From positions 1 through 64,000 of the forward strand of contig JASCPE010000007.1 in assembly GCA_029959865.1 (NCBI GenBank): a stretch of 64,000 nt of DNA, written 5' to 3'. This stretch comes from Microbacteriaceae bacterium PS02070. GTDB taxonomy: Bacteria > Actinomycetota > Actinomycetes > Actinomycetales > Microbacteriaceae. The notes beneath the pieces were generated by a model. That model ran no database searches. It was not told the origin of the DNA and saw only the letters and a program-made list of their open reading frames with translations. Position 1 is the first letter of the stretch; each line of letters begins with the position of its first letter. Shown here piece after piece: positions 54,501-62,782 of this stretch. The position numbers and the translations under genes are program-made.

Positions 54501-54681
54501 TGCGTCGGCCCCGGCGATCAGCAACGGTGACAGCGTCACGGTCAAGCGCTGGGGAAGCGCGCGCGTGCCGCTGGCGATCGATGCGGACCAGGTCGCCGCG
54601 CAGAACCCGCTCGGAGCCATGTTCGTCGTTCTGGACAACCGTTCAGGCGCTGAAGAGGCACTGCTGGTCAAGCTCAAGTAG
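51559..54681 (+). CDS. secreted S8 (subtilisin-type) serine protease
   Basis: A 1040-residue exported protease. It starts at TTG 51559 after AAAGGTGG, with a signal peptide (about 1-25, ending AAAA). An I9-like prodomain (about 40-150) is followed by the S8 domain with the catalytic triad Asp184 (IIDTGIDYTH), His259 (GHGSHVAGT) and Ser595 (SGTSMAAPHVAG); a PA insert of about 150 residues (QAGAAVVLQINNADTLPPYE) lies between His and Ser. The remaining C-terminal 420 residues are beta-rich domains of unknown function. It has no LPXTG or membrane anchor, so it is probably released. Confidence 0.92.
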   Translation: MHRRILATVGVIALVLPATAVTAAAANTTDADAASLFDRSASSGQIDSSFEVAALSDDTRVNVVIEMEGDPVAVVEAEKGSELSAKEKSSVVDELQAAQESIEGGIVDAGGEVHTLMQSAYNGIKANLPAGELETVAELPGVVKIHAVETHTIDNSTSVPYLGVPEEWEATGYTGENIKVAIIDTGIDYTHATFGGPGTVEAYEEAFASSTEAANPAWYGPDAPRVKGGIDLVGDDYDAQSPETSTPEPDDNPLDCQGHGSHVAGTAAGSGVTADGATYEGPYDSNTPAESFLVGPGTAPQADLYAVRVFGCDGSTDVTVEAIDWAVENDMDVINMSLGSTYGTADDPSAVASTNAVGAGVVVITSAGNSGHNPYLTGAPGAGDGVIAVAATDGTESFPGAIVTVDGVDIEAINANGADLSGLGDLEVVRVTDDPATSENEALGCSAAAFTQAGVTEGGNQLAVVDRGTCARVAKAVFGQQAGAAVVLQINNADTLPPYEGIITENPDDGTPYDVTIPLLGVRLSDGAAFATGDTATVEATEIANPGFSGFGSFTSGGPRSGDSGISPNISAPGVSIASAAVGTGDQAAFLSGTSMAAPHVAGIAALAVEAHPGWTPQDIHAALVNTANPEDIAGYESRVGGTGLVDTKQALATQVTVTGDPFETTDGWLREAGLSFGFQESSLLYGGIKTVKVENHGSKAVTYKVSTVASEESLKAKVSTSTKSVTVRPGKSATFVVTASASPRDVPSSLAGDDQWSFYEISGDVVLTAKDSTLRVPYLLVPRSNSTVSTSVLGSLFSKKTKLTDTSKDVRLYNTFGALDATADVFTWGLSDPKDATSDVPDDGYDVRAAGVQSYNTEDGDLLVFAINTHKRFSNAASNEYQVLIDSDRDGETDWIAFSYDSGAVRAGSADGLAEVFLQNAETGALYAAGFLSQAPTDSSTVLLPLYADSVAVDGAFDYTVATQGRAGGVDTVDAVATYDASAPAISNGDSVTVKRWGSARVPLAIDADQVAAQNPLGAMFVVLDNRSGAEEALLVKLK

Positions 54682-54694
54682 TCGCACTGAGTGA

Positions 54695-54732
54695 CACGAG
54701 CGGCGTCTTCCTCCGGGAAGGCGCCGCTCGTG
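54695..54732. terminator. hairpin terminator between protease and flavoprotein genes
   Basis: A 17-bp stem (54695-54711 with 54716-54732), one G-T pair, loop TCCG. No clear T run follows on either side. It lies between two convergent genes. Confidence 0.7.
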
Positions 54733-54745
54733 CGTGAGGTAGGAG

Positions 54746-56482
54746 TTACTCCACGAGCTTGCCGGTGGTGTCGACATCTTCCATGAGCGCTGCGATCTCA
54801 TCCGGGATCGCCGGGATGGGCTCACGGGTGACGCCGTCGATCGGTGACCAGACGAGATTGACTTGCAGGGCGGGATCTGCGTCCGGGTAGTCACTCCGAT
54901 TGTGTGCACCACGCGTCTCGCGGCGCTCGCGCGCTGCCTCCATCGTCGCGCGCGCGGCGAGAGCGGACGCCTTGAGGTCGAACGCATGGGCGAGATCCTG
55001 GAACCCTGCGATGTCGGGGTGCACGCCGATGTCACCCATCCGCCGCTCGATCTCATCGAGGGCGGCCAGGCCCGCCGTCAATCCCTCCTCCGAGCGCACG
55101 ACACCTGCATGCTCCGTCATGACATTGCGGATCGCGCGCTGGAGAGCGCGGACGTTCTCCCTGCCGTCGGAGGCGAGGAGCGAGTCGATCTCCTCACGGG
55201 CCTGCTCCACGGCGGCACGGGAGCGCTTCTGCGCGTCGAGGTTCCGCGAGTACCCGATGGCTGACTGCCCCACCAGCCGCCCGTACACGAGCAGCTCGAT
55301 GAGTGAGTTGCCGCCCAGACGGTTCGCGCCGTGCAAGCCGCTCGAGGCCTCGCCGATCGCATAGAGGCCATCAACGCCTGTGCCGTGGTCTTCGGGCCGC
55401 ACCCAGACGCCTCCCATGGAGTAGTGTGCCGTCGGCGCAATCTCAATGGGGTCCTGCGTGATGTCGAGCATCTGGAGCTCCATCATCGTCTGGTACACGC
55501 GCGGGAGCCGGGTCATGATCGTCTCGCGCGGGAGGTGCGACACGTCCAACCACACGCCGCCGTTCGCGGTCCCGCGCCCCTCCTTGATCTCGGTGTACGC
55601 GGCGAGCGCGACACGGTCTCGGGTGGACAGCTCCATGCGCTCCGGGTCGTACTTCTGCATGAAACGCTCGCCGAGGGCGTTGCGCAGGACGCCGCCCTCG
55701 CCACGCGCCGCCTCGGAGATGAGTGTTCCCGCCGCGCTCTCCGGCTCGAGGATGCCGGACGGGTGGAACTGGACGAGCTCCGGGTCTCGCAACCTTGCGC
55801 CCGCCTCGACGGCAAGGCGGAACGAGTCGCCGGTGTTCTCGTCGCGGCGGGATGACGTACGCCGCCAGATGCGATTGTGTCCGCCGGCGGCGAGAATGAC
55901 CGCGTCGGCGTGAATGAGGTAGCGGGTACCGTCGGCCTGATCGAAGCCGTAGGCGCCGAAGACGATCCCGTTCTCGTCCACGAGGATGCGGGTGATGTAG
56001 ATGCCGTCAAGGATCGGGATATCGAGTTGCTCCGCTCGGCGGACGAGCGTGCGCTGGATCTCCAGGCCGGTGTAGTCGCCAGCGAACGCGGTGCGGCGGA
56101 ACTTGTGAGCGCCGAAGAAACGCTGCGAGATACGGCCGTCGTCCTCGCGCGCAAAGTCCATTCCCCAGCGTTCAAGGTCACTGATGCCGCGCTCCGCCCC
56201 CCGGGTGACGATCTCGACGGTGTGCGGGTTGGCCAGGAGGTAGCTCTCCTTGATGGTGTCGGCGGCATGCTGCTGCCACGAGTCCTCGGTGTCCATCGTT
56301 CCCAGTGCGGCATTGATGCCGCCGGCAGCGAGGGAGGTGTGGGCATCGTTGCGGGGCCGCTTGCCGACCGCGAGGACATCGACGCCGCGTTCGGCGATCT
56401 CGATCGCGGCGCGAAGGCCGGAGCCGCCGGTGCCGATGACGATGACGGTGGTGGAGAGCTGACGTTCGGGTGCAGAAACCAT
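54746..56482 (-). CDS. SdhA/FrdA-like flavoprotein (stand-alone)
   Basis: A 578-residue FAD-binding protein of the succinate dehydrogenase/fumarate reductase/L-aspartate oxidase family. GTGGSGLRAAIEIA is the FAD Rossmann motif (about 17-30); His48 in DAHTSLAAGG is at the site where FAD is covalently attached in SdhA; VQFHPSGI, TAHYSMGGVWV and GANRLGGNSLIELLVYGR carry active-site residues. The ATG at 56482 has TACCGT 7 bases upstream. No iron-sulfur or membrane subunit is adjacent, so the electron partner is unknown; NadB-like or fumarate reductase activity are alternatives. Confidence 0.88.
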   Translation of the reverse strand: MVSAPERQLSTTVIVIGTGGSGLRAAIEIAERGVDVLAVGKRPRNDAHTSLAAGGINAALGTMDTEDSWQQHAADTIKESYLLANPHTVEIVTRGAERGISDLERWGMDFAREDDGRISQRFFGAHKFRRTAFAGDYTGLEIQRTLVRRAEQLDIPILDGIYITRILVDENGIVFGAYGFDQADGTRYLIHADAVILAAGGHNRIWRRTSSRRDENTGDSFRLAVEAGARLRDPELVQFHPSGILEPESAAGTLISEAARGEGGVLRNALGERFMQKYDPERMELSTRDRVALAAYTEIKEGRGTANGGVWLDVSHLPRETIMTRLPRVYQTMMELQMLDITQDPIEIAPTAHYSMGGVWVRPEDHGTGVDGLYAIGEASSGLHGANRLGGNSLIELLVYGRLVGQSAIGYSRNLDAQKRSRAAVEQAREEIDSLLASDGRENVRALQRAIRNVMTEHAGVVRSEEGLTAGLAALDEIERRMGDIGVHPDIAGFQDLAHAFDLKASALAARATMEAARERRETRGAHNRSDYPDADPALQVNLVWSPIDGVTREPIPAIPDEIAALMEDVDTTGKLVE

Positions 56483-56489
56483 GCGCACC

Positions 56490-56495
56490 ACGGTA
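56490..56495 (-). promoter_or_regulatory. -10 element, leaderless flavoprotein gene
   Basis: On the minus strand TACCGT ends 7 bases before the ATG at 56482. This supports that ATG over the upstream GTG at 56491, which would lie inside the -10. Confidence 0.45.
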
Positions 56496-56553
56496 GGAAG
56501 CGGCTAGCAATTACTCCAATGCATAGTGTGAGTCATTATCATGCGCGTAGGGT

Positions 56554-57486
56554 ATGGACGTGAATCTTGAACAGTTGCGCGGCTTTGTGCGGGTCGCCGA
56601 GATCGGTCACTTCACGCGTGCCGCAGAGGCCCTCCACGTGGCGCAACCCTCGCTGTCTCGGCAGGTGTCGACGCTCGAACGCGAGCTCGGAGCCGAGCTG
56701 TTCCATCGAGCACGCGGGCATATTTCCTTGACGGCCGCGGGAGAGACGCTGCTCCCGCGCGCGCGGCGCATCCTCGCTGATGAAGAAGCGATCCATGCAG
56801 AGATGGCGGAGTTGGCCGGCCTGCAGCGTGGCCGAGTGCGGCTCGGGGCCACGCCTACGCTCTGTGTCAGCTTGGTCGCTGAGGCAATGACCGCGTACAC
56901 CACGGCTCATCCCGGTGTTGAACTCCACCTCACCGAAGGCGGCTCCCGCCTGCTGATCGAGCGCGTGGCGGAGGGGGAGCTGGACATGGCGCTGATCACG
57001 GTGTCGGAGGGCCTGTCCATCTCGGGCACTCTCGTGCGGGAGCCGCTCCTGACCGAGGAGCTCGTCGTGATCTCCTCGGCCGCTGAATCGCCCCTGGTCG
57101 ACAATGCAGAGATCGACCTCAGAACGCTTGCCTCGCTCCCGATGGTCGCGTTCGCAGAGAGCTACGATCTCCGCGCCGCCACCGATGCCGCCTTCGCAGC
57201 CGCGGGGCTGGATCCGACGACCGTCATCGAAGGCGCGGAAATGGATGCGGTGTTGCGGTTCGTGGAGCGCGGCCTCGGGGTCGCTCTCGTACCGGCGACG
57301 GTCCTCATCGACCGTCCGACGCTCCGCTCCGCGAGACTCGTGCAGCCGAGGCTCACGCGAACCATCAGCATCGCGCGCCGGTCCGATGTGAATCCCACGC
57401 GTGCCGCATCCGCAATGCGTGGGGCGGTCGTGTCGGCCTCACGCCTTCTCGCTGAGCGGTTGGCGGAGTTGACGCTCGTCGAGTGA
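56554..57486 (+). CDS. LysR-family transcriptional regulator
   Basis: The 310-residue regulator has the typical winged helix N-terminus LEQLRGFVRVAEIGHFTRAA with AEALHVAQPSLSRQVSTLER, and the two-lobed effector domain (LRLGATPTL-like RVRLGATPTLCVSLVAEAMT, GLGVALVPATVL). It is divergent from the flavoprotein gene, with a 71-base gap containing TTACTCC, ATGCAT and AATG-N12-CATT, probable LysR half-sites. The most likely target is the divergent flavoprotein gene and itself. Effector unknown. Confidence 0.9.
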   Translation: MDVNLEQLRGFVRVAEIGHFTRAAEALHVAQPSLSRQVSTLERELGAELFHRARGHISLTAAGETLLPRARRILADEEAIHAEMAELAGLQRGRVRLGATPTLCVSLVAEAMTAYTTAHPGVELHLTEGGSRLLIERVAEGELDMALITVSEGLSISGTLVREPLLTEELVVISSAAESPLVDNAEIDLRTLASLPMVAFAESYDLRAATDAAFAAAGLDPTTVIEGAEMDAVLRFVERGLGVALVPATVLIDRPTLRSARLVQPRLTRTISIARRSDVNPTRAASAMRGAVVSASRLLAERLAELTLVE

Positions 57487-57554
57487 GGGCCCGGCGGGTG
57501 AGCGCGCGCAACGGCCGATGCGCACCCGCACACGGGGGGCACGGAGGCCCCGAT

Positions 57555-57630
57555 TGGACGCGACGGCGGGAGTCGAACCCGCAACGCTCCTGGTTATGAG
57601 CCAGTGCCCGGGACCGCCCGGATCGCCGCG
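57555..57630 (-). tRNA. tRNA-Met(CAU)-like gene with an atypical D arm
   Basis: On the minus strand a complete 76-nt tRNA can be drawn, with encoded CCA. Acceptor CGCGGCG/CGTCGCG (one G-T), T arm GCGGG/CCCGC with loop TTCGACT, and anticodon loop CTCATAA (CAU). The D stem is CCGG/CCGG with a six-base loop, the anticodon stem has only four firm pairs (closing A-G mismatch), discriminator is U. This is unlike ordinary elongator or initiator tRNA-Met. Encoded CCA and a nearby -10-like TAGCGT at 57640-57645 argue for a real gene; it may instead be a divergent tRNA-like element. Confidence 0.65.
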
Positions 57631-57639
57631 ATGACACTC

Positions 57640-57645
57640 ACGCTA
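57640..57645 (-). promoter_or_regulatory. possible -10 element of the tRNA gene
   Basis: On the minus strand TAGCGT lies 9 bases upstream of the tRNA 5' end, with TGGTGC 17 bases further up as a weak -35. Confidence 0.35.
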
Positions 57646-57714
57646 ACCCGGGGTACAGATGGGCACCAGATGGGTGTCCCGTGGTTTCACTGTGAGTCAC
57701 TCTGTGACGAAAGG

Positions 57715-58176
57715 TCAGCGCTCGCACAGGTGCGCGCGGTCGCCCCGACCGAACCGGTAGTCGTACTCCGTCCCTTCCCAGGCAACCACGACCCGCATGC
57801 CGTCCACCAATGCCTGGGTGTAGCTCTGGCCAGGCTGCGGGCAGCCGAGGGACCCGTCGCTCCACGTCACAGACTCGGCCAGGACCACTTCTGGCTCGTC
57901 GCCTGCCGTCAAAGAAACGCGCGACTGCAGATCCGCGCGGATCGCCAACCATCGGGCTTCGGGTACCTCGGCGGGCGCGCCGGACGGCGTGGGCGAGGCG
58001 AGGACCCCGGGCGTGGTCGTGTGGAACCGGTCGGTGGGTGAGGGCACCGGTGTCGACGCGGTCGAGTTCGTATCCCGGTTGTCAGTGGGTGTCATGGCCT
58101 CTCCTGTGCAACTGGCCATCACGAGCATCAGCGCACTCGCGGTTCCCACAACTGCGATCCAGCGCCGGATGGCCAT
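57715..58176 (-). CDS. small lipoprotein of unknown family
   Basis: A 153-residue protein with a signal helix and lipobox VMASC (Cys23), a Thr/Ser/Pro-rich linker to about residue 65, then a compact domain with the conserved-looking block SVTWSDGSLGCPQPGQSYTQ and MRVVVAWEGTEYDYRFGRGD. The two remaining cysteines (about 111 and 151) may pair. It is divergent from pcrA. No function is recognised. Confidence 0.75.
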   Translation of the reverse strand: MAIRRWIAVVGTASALMLVMASCTGEAMTPTDNRDTNSTASTPVPSPTDRFHTTTPGVLASPTPSGAPAEVPEARWLAIRADLQSRVSLTAGDEPEVVLAESVTWSDGSLGCPQPGQSYTQALVDGMRVVVAWEGTEYDYRFGRGDRAHLCER

Positions 58177-58182
58177 ACCGTC

Positions 58183-58188
58183 AGGCTA
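58183..58188 (-). promoter_or_regulatory. -10 element, leaderless lipoprotein gene
   Basis: On the minus strand TAGCCT ends 6 bases before the ATG at 58176. Confidence 0.45.
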
Positions 58189-58240
58189 TGCGCGCGCCTC
58201 CGTCGGCGCCACAGGCAGGCGTGATGTCGGCGCGCGCGCC

Positions 58241-58246
58241 TAGACT
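58241..58246 (+). promoter_or_regulatory. -10 element of pcrA
   Basis: TAGACT lies 9 bases upstream of the pcrA ATG at 58256, with a weak GAGGGG between them, so the leader would be at most a few bases. Confidence 0.4.
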
Positions 58247-58255
58247 TGAGGGGTT

Positions 58256-60673
58256 ATGACCGACCGATCCCAGCCCCTCATCATCGGCGACGGAACCGGT
58301 CCAGACAGCGGGAACGATCCTCTCCTGGACGGGCTCAACCCGCCTCAGCGTGAAGCCGTCACCTATCGCGGCCCGGCACTGCTGATCGTCGCGGGCGCCG
58401 GGTCGGGCAAGACTCGTGTCCTCACCCACCGGATCGCCTCCCTGCTGCGGAGCGGTGAAGCGTGGCCGAGCCAGATCCTTGCAATCACCTTCACCAACAA
58501 GGCCGCAGGGGAGATGCGCGAGCGGGTGCATCAGCTCATCGGTGACACCGCGCGTGGAATGTGGATCTCGACGTTCCACTCCGCATGTGTGCGGATCCTG
58601 CGCCGTGAAGCCGATCAGTTCGGATTCACCAAGAACTTCACGATCTACGATTCCGGCGATTCGCGCGCGCTGATCAAGCGACTCGTGAAGGAACACGAGG
58701 CCGATGCGTTCGGTTTGACGCCCGCCGCCGTGCAGGGACGCATCTCGAAACTCAAGAACGAGCTTGCTGACGCCGAATCGTTCGCGCGGCAGGCGAACAT
58801 GAGCGATCCGGCCGAACGCGTCTTCGTCGAGATCTTCGCCGACTACCAGCGCGCCCTCCAGAAGGCGAACGCGTTCGACTTCGACGACCTCATCGGTCAG
58901 GCCGTCTATCTCTTCCGTGCCTTCCCGAAGGTCGCGGATGTGTACCGCAAGCGGTTCCGGCACATCTTGGTCGACGAGTACCAGGACACCAACCACGCGC
59001 AGTACGCGCTCATTCGTGAACTCACGCGCCCTCCCGGCGGCGGCGATTCCTTCGCGGACGACTCGGGGATGATGATCTTCACCCCCGATGAGGCCGAGGG
59101 TGAGGGTGCATCACTCACGGTCGTGGGTGACTCCGATCAGTCGATCTACGCCTTCCGTGGCGCCGACATCCGCAACATCACCGAGTTCGAGCGGGACTAT
59201 CCGGGCGCGAAGGTCGTCCTCCTGGAACAGAACTACCGCTCCACCCAGACGATCCTCTCCGCCGCCAACGCCGTCATCAGCAACAACTTCGATCGCAAGG
59301 ACAAGAAGCTCTGGACCGATGTCGGCGCGGGCGCGAAGATCGTCGGCTTCACCGGCTACTCGCAGCATGATGAGGCGCAGTTCGTGGCCGATCAGATCGA
59401 GGCGCTGCACCGTGAGGGCCTGGGGTACCAGCAGATCGCGGTCTTCTACCGCACCAACGCACAGTCGCGAGCGCTGGAAGAGATCTTCATCCGCGCCGCG
59501 GTGCCGTACAAGATCATGGGCGGGACCAAGTTCTACGAGCGCGCGGAGATCAAGGACGCGCTGTCCTACCTGATCGCCGTCGCCAATCCCGCCGACGAGA
59601 TGGCCGTGCGCCGCATTCTCAACCGTCCGCGTCGCGGAATCGGCGACGTGACCGAGACCGCGATTGCCCGTTTCGCCGCGGAGCATCAGATCACATTCCG
59701 TGACGCTCTCGCCCAGCCGGCTGCCCTCGGGGTCGGCCCGAAGATCCAAACAGCGATCGGACATCTCGACGCGGTCCTGGATGAGGCGACCTCGATCATG
59801 ATGCCGGCCTCCGGGGAGCTTCCGCCGGCGACCGCCGTATCGGAGGGGTTGACGCTTCTGCTGAACAAGAGCGGCTACCTCGACGCGCTGCGCATGAGCA
59901 AGGACCCTCAGGACGAAGCACGCCTGGAGAACCTGGACGAGCTCGTGGCAGTGACCCGCGAGTTCGCGCGCAACAATCCCGACGGAGCGCTCGATGACTT
60001 CCTGGCCGAAGTGGCCCTCATCGCTGACGCCGACGACCTGGACGACTCCTCCGGATCTGTCTCGCTCATGACGATGCACACCGCGAAGGGTCTGGAGTAC
60101 GACGCGGTCTTTGTCACCGGCGTCGAAGAGGACCTCATTCCGCACCGCATCTCCGCGGGCGAACCCGGCGGACCACAGGAGGAGCGCCGACTGTTCTACG
60201 TCGCGCTCACCCGGGCGCGTACGCACCTGCACCTCTCACTCGCGATGACCCGCGCGCAGTTCGGAGAGGTCTCAGCTGCAATGCCGAGCCGTTTCCTGCA
60301 GGAGATCCCGGCAGAGCTCATCGACTGGAAGCAATCGCCCGGCGACGTAAACTCCCGTGGCGGTGCACGTTCTCGAGCGATCAACGCGCGCCCAGGGGGT
60401 GGGCAGAGTCGGTACGGCGATGACCTCGTGCCACTCTCGCGCCGGCAGCAGTCCGGATCCGCGGCGCAGTTTGCCAACCGCATCCCCGCCAAGATCCGTG
60501 ACAACGGCGATCTCGAGCTCGCCGCCGGAGATCGCATCAGGCACGACGACTTCGGGGAGGGGCGCGTTGACGCGGTGACCGGGGACGGTGCAAAGCGTGT
60601 CGCCCATGTGCGCTTCGACAAGGTCGGGGCGAAGAAGCTCCTCATCAAGATCGCTCCGATCACGAAGTTGTAA
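58256..60673 (+). CDS. pcrA: ATP-dependent DNA helicase PcrA/UvrD
   Basis: An SF1A 3'-5' helicase for nucleotide excision and mismatch-type repair. All motifs are present: GAGSGKTRVLTHR (Walker A), TFTNKAAGEM, VDEYQDTN, VVGDSDQSIYAFRGAD, NYRSTQTIL, MTMHTAKGLEYDAVFV and EERRLFYVALTRART. The 805-residue length and the C-terminal tudor-like segment GDRIRHDDFGEGRVDAV, which binds RNA polymerase in PcrA, are normal. A short acidic insert (DSFADDSGMMIFTPDEAEGE) near residue 265 is seen in actinobacteria. Confidence 0.95.
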   Translation: MTDRSQPLIIGDGTGPDSGNDPLLDGLNPPQREAVTYRGPALLIVAGAGSGKTRVLTHRIASLLRSGEAWPSQILAITFTNKAAGEMRERVHQLIGDTARGMWISTFHSACVRILRREADQFGFTKNFTIYDSGDSRALIKRLVKEHEADAFGLTPAAVQGRISKLKNELADAESFARQANMSDPAERVFVEIFADYQRALQKANAFDFDDLIGQAVYLFRAFPKVADVYRKRFRHILVDEYQDTNHAQYALIRELTRPPGGGDSFADDSGMMIFTPDEAEGEGASLTVVGDSDQSIYAFRGADIRNITEFERDYPGAKVVLLEQNYRSTQTILSAANAVISNNFDRKDKKLWTDVGAGAKIVGFTGYSQHDEAQFVADQIEALHREGLGYQQIAVFYRTNAQSRALEEIFIRAAVPYKIMGGTKFYERAEIKDALSYLIAVANPADEMAVRRILNRPRRGIGDVTETAIARFAAEHQITFRDALAQPAALGVGPKIQTAIGHLDAVLDEATSIMMPASGELPPATAVSEGLTLLLNKSGYLDALRMSKDPQDEARLENLDELVAVTREFARNNPDGALDDFLAEVALIADADDLDDSSGSVSLMTMHTAKGLEYDAVFVTGVEEDLIPHRISAGEPGGPQEERRLFYVALTRARTHLHLSLAMTRAQFGEVSAAMPSRFLQEIPAELIDWKQSPGDVNSRGGARSRAINARPGGGQSRYGDDLVPLSRRQQSGSAAQFANRIPAKIRDNGDLELAAGDRIRHDDFGEGRVDAVTGDGAKRVAHVRFDKVGAKKLLIKIAPITKL

Positions 60674-60708
60674 GACGCATCGCCGAGGCCCCCGTGGACG
60701 AGTCTCGA

Positions 60709-60714
60709 TAGGCT
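60709..60714 (+). promoter_or_regulatory. -10 element, leaderless SseB-like gene
   Basis: TAGGCT ends 6 bases before the ATG at 60721. Confidence 0.45.
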
Positions 60715-60720
60715 CGTGGC

Positions 60721-61728
60721 ATGGCTCTGTTCAACCGAGACAAGCGTTCGAGTGCCGACGACACGGGGTCCAGCCCCGCAGAGGAGGCACCCGTCGCCGG
60801 TCCCGAGCTCGCGCAGGAGGCGCCGGAGCACACCGAGGACATCCCTCACGTGGGCATCTCCGTCTCGACCTACGGAGCACCTGCGCCGCGTACCCCGCCG
60901 GCGCAGACGGCGTCACCCGCGCCGGCTGAGGGGTCCGCTCAGAACGCGCTTCCGGAAAACTCGATCCTGAAGGCTGCGCTCTCGACGCTGCCTGAAAAGC
61001 CCGAGCCCCGAGATGTGATGAATGTCATGCGGCAGGCATTGCAGGGGCACCTGTTCGTGCGCGTGCAGGGTGACGCACGCGCGTTGCTGAAGGAGAAGAA
61101 GCCCCTCACGCTCGCCGCCACGCAGATCAACGACAAGCGCTTCCTCCTTGCCTTCACGGGCGGCGCCGCGTTGCAGAACGCGGTCAAACTCGACGGCGAC
61201 ACACAAACCTCCGCCGTCGGACAGCCCGCGCTCGCGGTCTTCCGCAACGTTCTTGGCGGCCCCTACGCAGGACTCATCCTCGATCACGCTTCCGGTCCCG
61301 CCCGCGTCATCCTCCCGACTCAGCTCATCGAGAAGGCGCTGGACGAAGGCGACGAGGAGATGACGATCAAGAACCTTCTCAGCCGTCGTCGCGACGACAG
61401 CACGCCCGCCCACGTCGCAGAGGCGATCGCGGAGGGCAAGGTCTTCCTCGCCCTCCGCGGAGACGGCGACAAGGCCGGCGTCACGCAGGTGCAGAACGAC
61501 AAGGGGGAGCGGCGCATCGAAGTCTTCTCCCACCCGTTGGAGCTGCTCGCCCTCGGCCGTCAGGACCGCGCTGTCCCCGTAACCGGTGCGCAGCTGGGTG
61601 GTCTACTCGCCGCTGATTCCGAACTCACCGGGATTGTCCTTGACCCGGGCGGCCCGTGGATGACCTTGGACCGCACCGAGCTGGAGCCCGTCCTGCGTCT
61701 CGCGCCACAGGGTGACGACGCGTCGTAG
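60721..61728 (+). CDS. SseB-family protein
   Basis: A 335-residue cytoplasmic protein: a low-complexity Ala/Pro/Glu-rich N-terminus (about 80 residues) and two SseB-like domains (KPLTLAATQINDKRFLLAFT..., VILPTQLIEKALDEG..., and again GVTQVQNDKGERRIEVFSHP ... GGLLAADSELTGIVLDPGG). SseB was named from E. coli serine sensitivity; in actinobacteria such genes are often near ESX or DNA repair genes. Function unknown. It lies between pcrA and the LigD-type polymerase gene. Confidence 0.75.
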   Translation: MALFNRDKRSSADDTGSSPAEEAPVAGPELAQEAPEHTEDIPHVGISVSTYGAPAPRTPPAQTASPAPAEGSAQNALPENSILKAALSTLPEKPEPRDVMNVMRQALQGHLFVRVQGDARALLKEKKPLTLAATQINDKRFLLAFTGGAALQNAVKLDGDTQTSAVGQPALAVFRNVLGGPYAGLILDHASGPARVILPTQLIEKALDEGDEEMTIKNLLSRRRDDSTPAHVAEAIAEGKVFLALRGDGDKAGVTQVQNDKGERRIEVFSHPLELLALGRQDRAVPVTGAQLGGLLAADSELTGIVLDPGGPWMTLDRTELEPVLRLAPQGDDAS

Positions 61729-61748
61729 ACCCTTCCGACTCGACCGCC

Positions 61749-61754
61749 TAGGGT
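61749..61754 (+). promoter_or_regulatory. -10 element, leaderless primase-polymerase gene
   Basis: TAGGGT ends 6 bases before the ATG at 61761. Confidence 0.45.
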
Positions 61755-61760
61755 CGAGAC

Positions 61761-62780
61761 ATGGCGTCCGAACGCATCACCCTCTCCGTGCCGGGTCCGG
61801 ACGGCGAGCGAGAGGTGCGGTTGTCGAGCCCGAGCCGCGTGCTGTGGCCGAAGGCGGGGATCACGAAGCGCGACCTCGCGGAATACATCATCGCCACGGG
61901 GGCCGCGTTCCTGCGTGGCAACGGTCACCGTCCGGTGTCGCTCGAACGCTTCCCGGACTCGATCGAGGGGGAAGGGTTCTTCTCGAAGAACCCGCCCCGA
62001 GGAGCCCCCGACTTCGTCGACGAGGTGATGTGCACCTACAACAGTGGGAGAAAGCACCCGCAGGTCGTCCTCAACGAGGTGGCCGCCGCGGTGTGGGCGG
62101 TACAGATGAACACCGTCGTCTTCCACCCGTGGGCATCGCTCGCCGCAGACACCGACAACCCCGTCGAGCTGCGTATCGACCTGGACCCCCAGCCGGGTAC
62201 GAGCTTCGCCGACGCGGTCGCGCTGGCCCCGCTCGTGCGAGACGTGCTGGCCGAGGCAGGGCTGGAAACGTTCGTGAAGACCAGTGGCCACCGTGGACTG
62301 CATTTGTTCGCGCCGATCCGTCCCGAGCACGAGTTCCTCGACGTGCGCCATGCAGTGATCGCGGCGGCGCGTGAGGTCGAGCGGCGCGCGCCCGAGAAAG
62401 CGACGACGGCATGGTGGAAGGAAGAGCGTGGAGAACGAGTCTTCCTCGACTTCAATCAAGCCAACCGCGACCGCACGATGGCGGGCGCATACAGCCCTCG
62501 TGCGCTTCCGGAGGCGACAGTTTCGACGCCCCTCACGTGGGACGAACTGCCCTCGGCAGACCCGCGCGCGTTCACGGTGAAAACCATCCCCGCGCGGCTG
62601 ATCGAGACCGGTGACCCTTGGGAGCACTTTGCCGACAACCCTGGCGGGATCGACACCCTCTTGAGCTGGTGGCAGCGCGACCTGGACGACGGCCTGGGGG
62701 AGCTTGCCTTCCCCCCTGAGTTTCCGAAGATGCCCGGTGAGCCGCCGCGGGTACAGCCCTCCCGCGCGAAGAAGGACTGA
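61761..62780 (+). CDS. LigD-type primase-polymerase domain protein
   Basis: A stand-alone AEP-superfamily polymerase of 339 residues. Catalytic motifs are LRIDLDPQPG (metal Asp pair), SGHRGLHLF (His) and RVFLDFNQANRDRTM (Asp). In bacterial NHEJ this domain is part of LigD and fills gaps with ribonucleotides; in mycobacteria stand-alone forms (PolD1/2) also exist. Its end faces an ATP-dependent ligase gene with only 2 bases between them. Ku is not in the window. It starts as a leaderless-type gene. Confidence 0.92.
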   Translation: MASERITLSVPGPDGEREVRLSSPSRVLWPKAGITKRDLAEYIIATGAAFLRGNGHRPVSLERFPDSIEGEGFFSKNPPRGAPDFVDEVMCTYNSGRKHPQVVLNEVAAAVWAVQMNTVVFHPWASLAADTDNPVELRIDLDPQPGTSFADAVALAPLVRDVLAEAGLETFVKTSGHRGLHLFAPIRPEHEFLDVRHAVIAAAREVERRAPEKATTAWWKEERGERVFLDFNQANRDRTMAGAYSPRALPEATVSTPLTWDELPSADPRAFTVKTIPARLIETGDPWEHFADNPGGIDTLLSWWQRDLDDGLGELAFPPEFPKMPGEPPRVQPSRAKKD

Positions 62781-62782
62781 GG

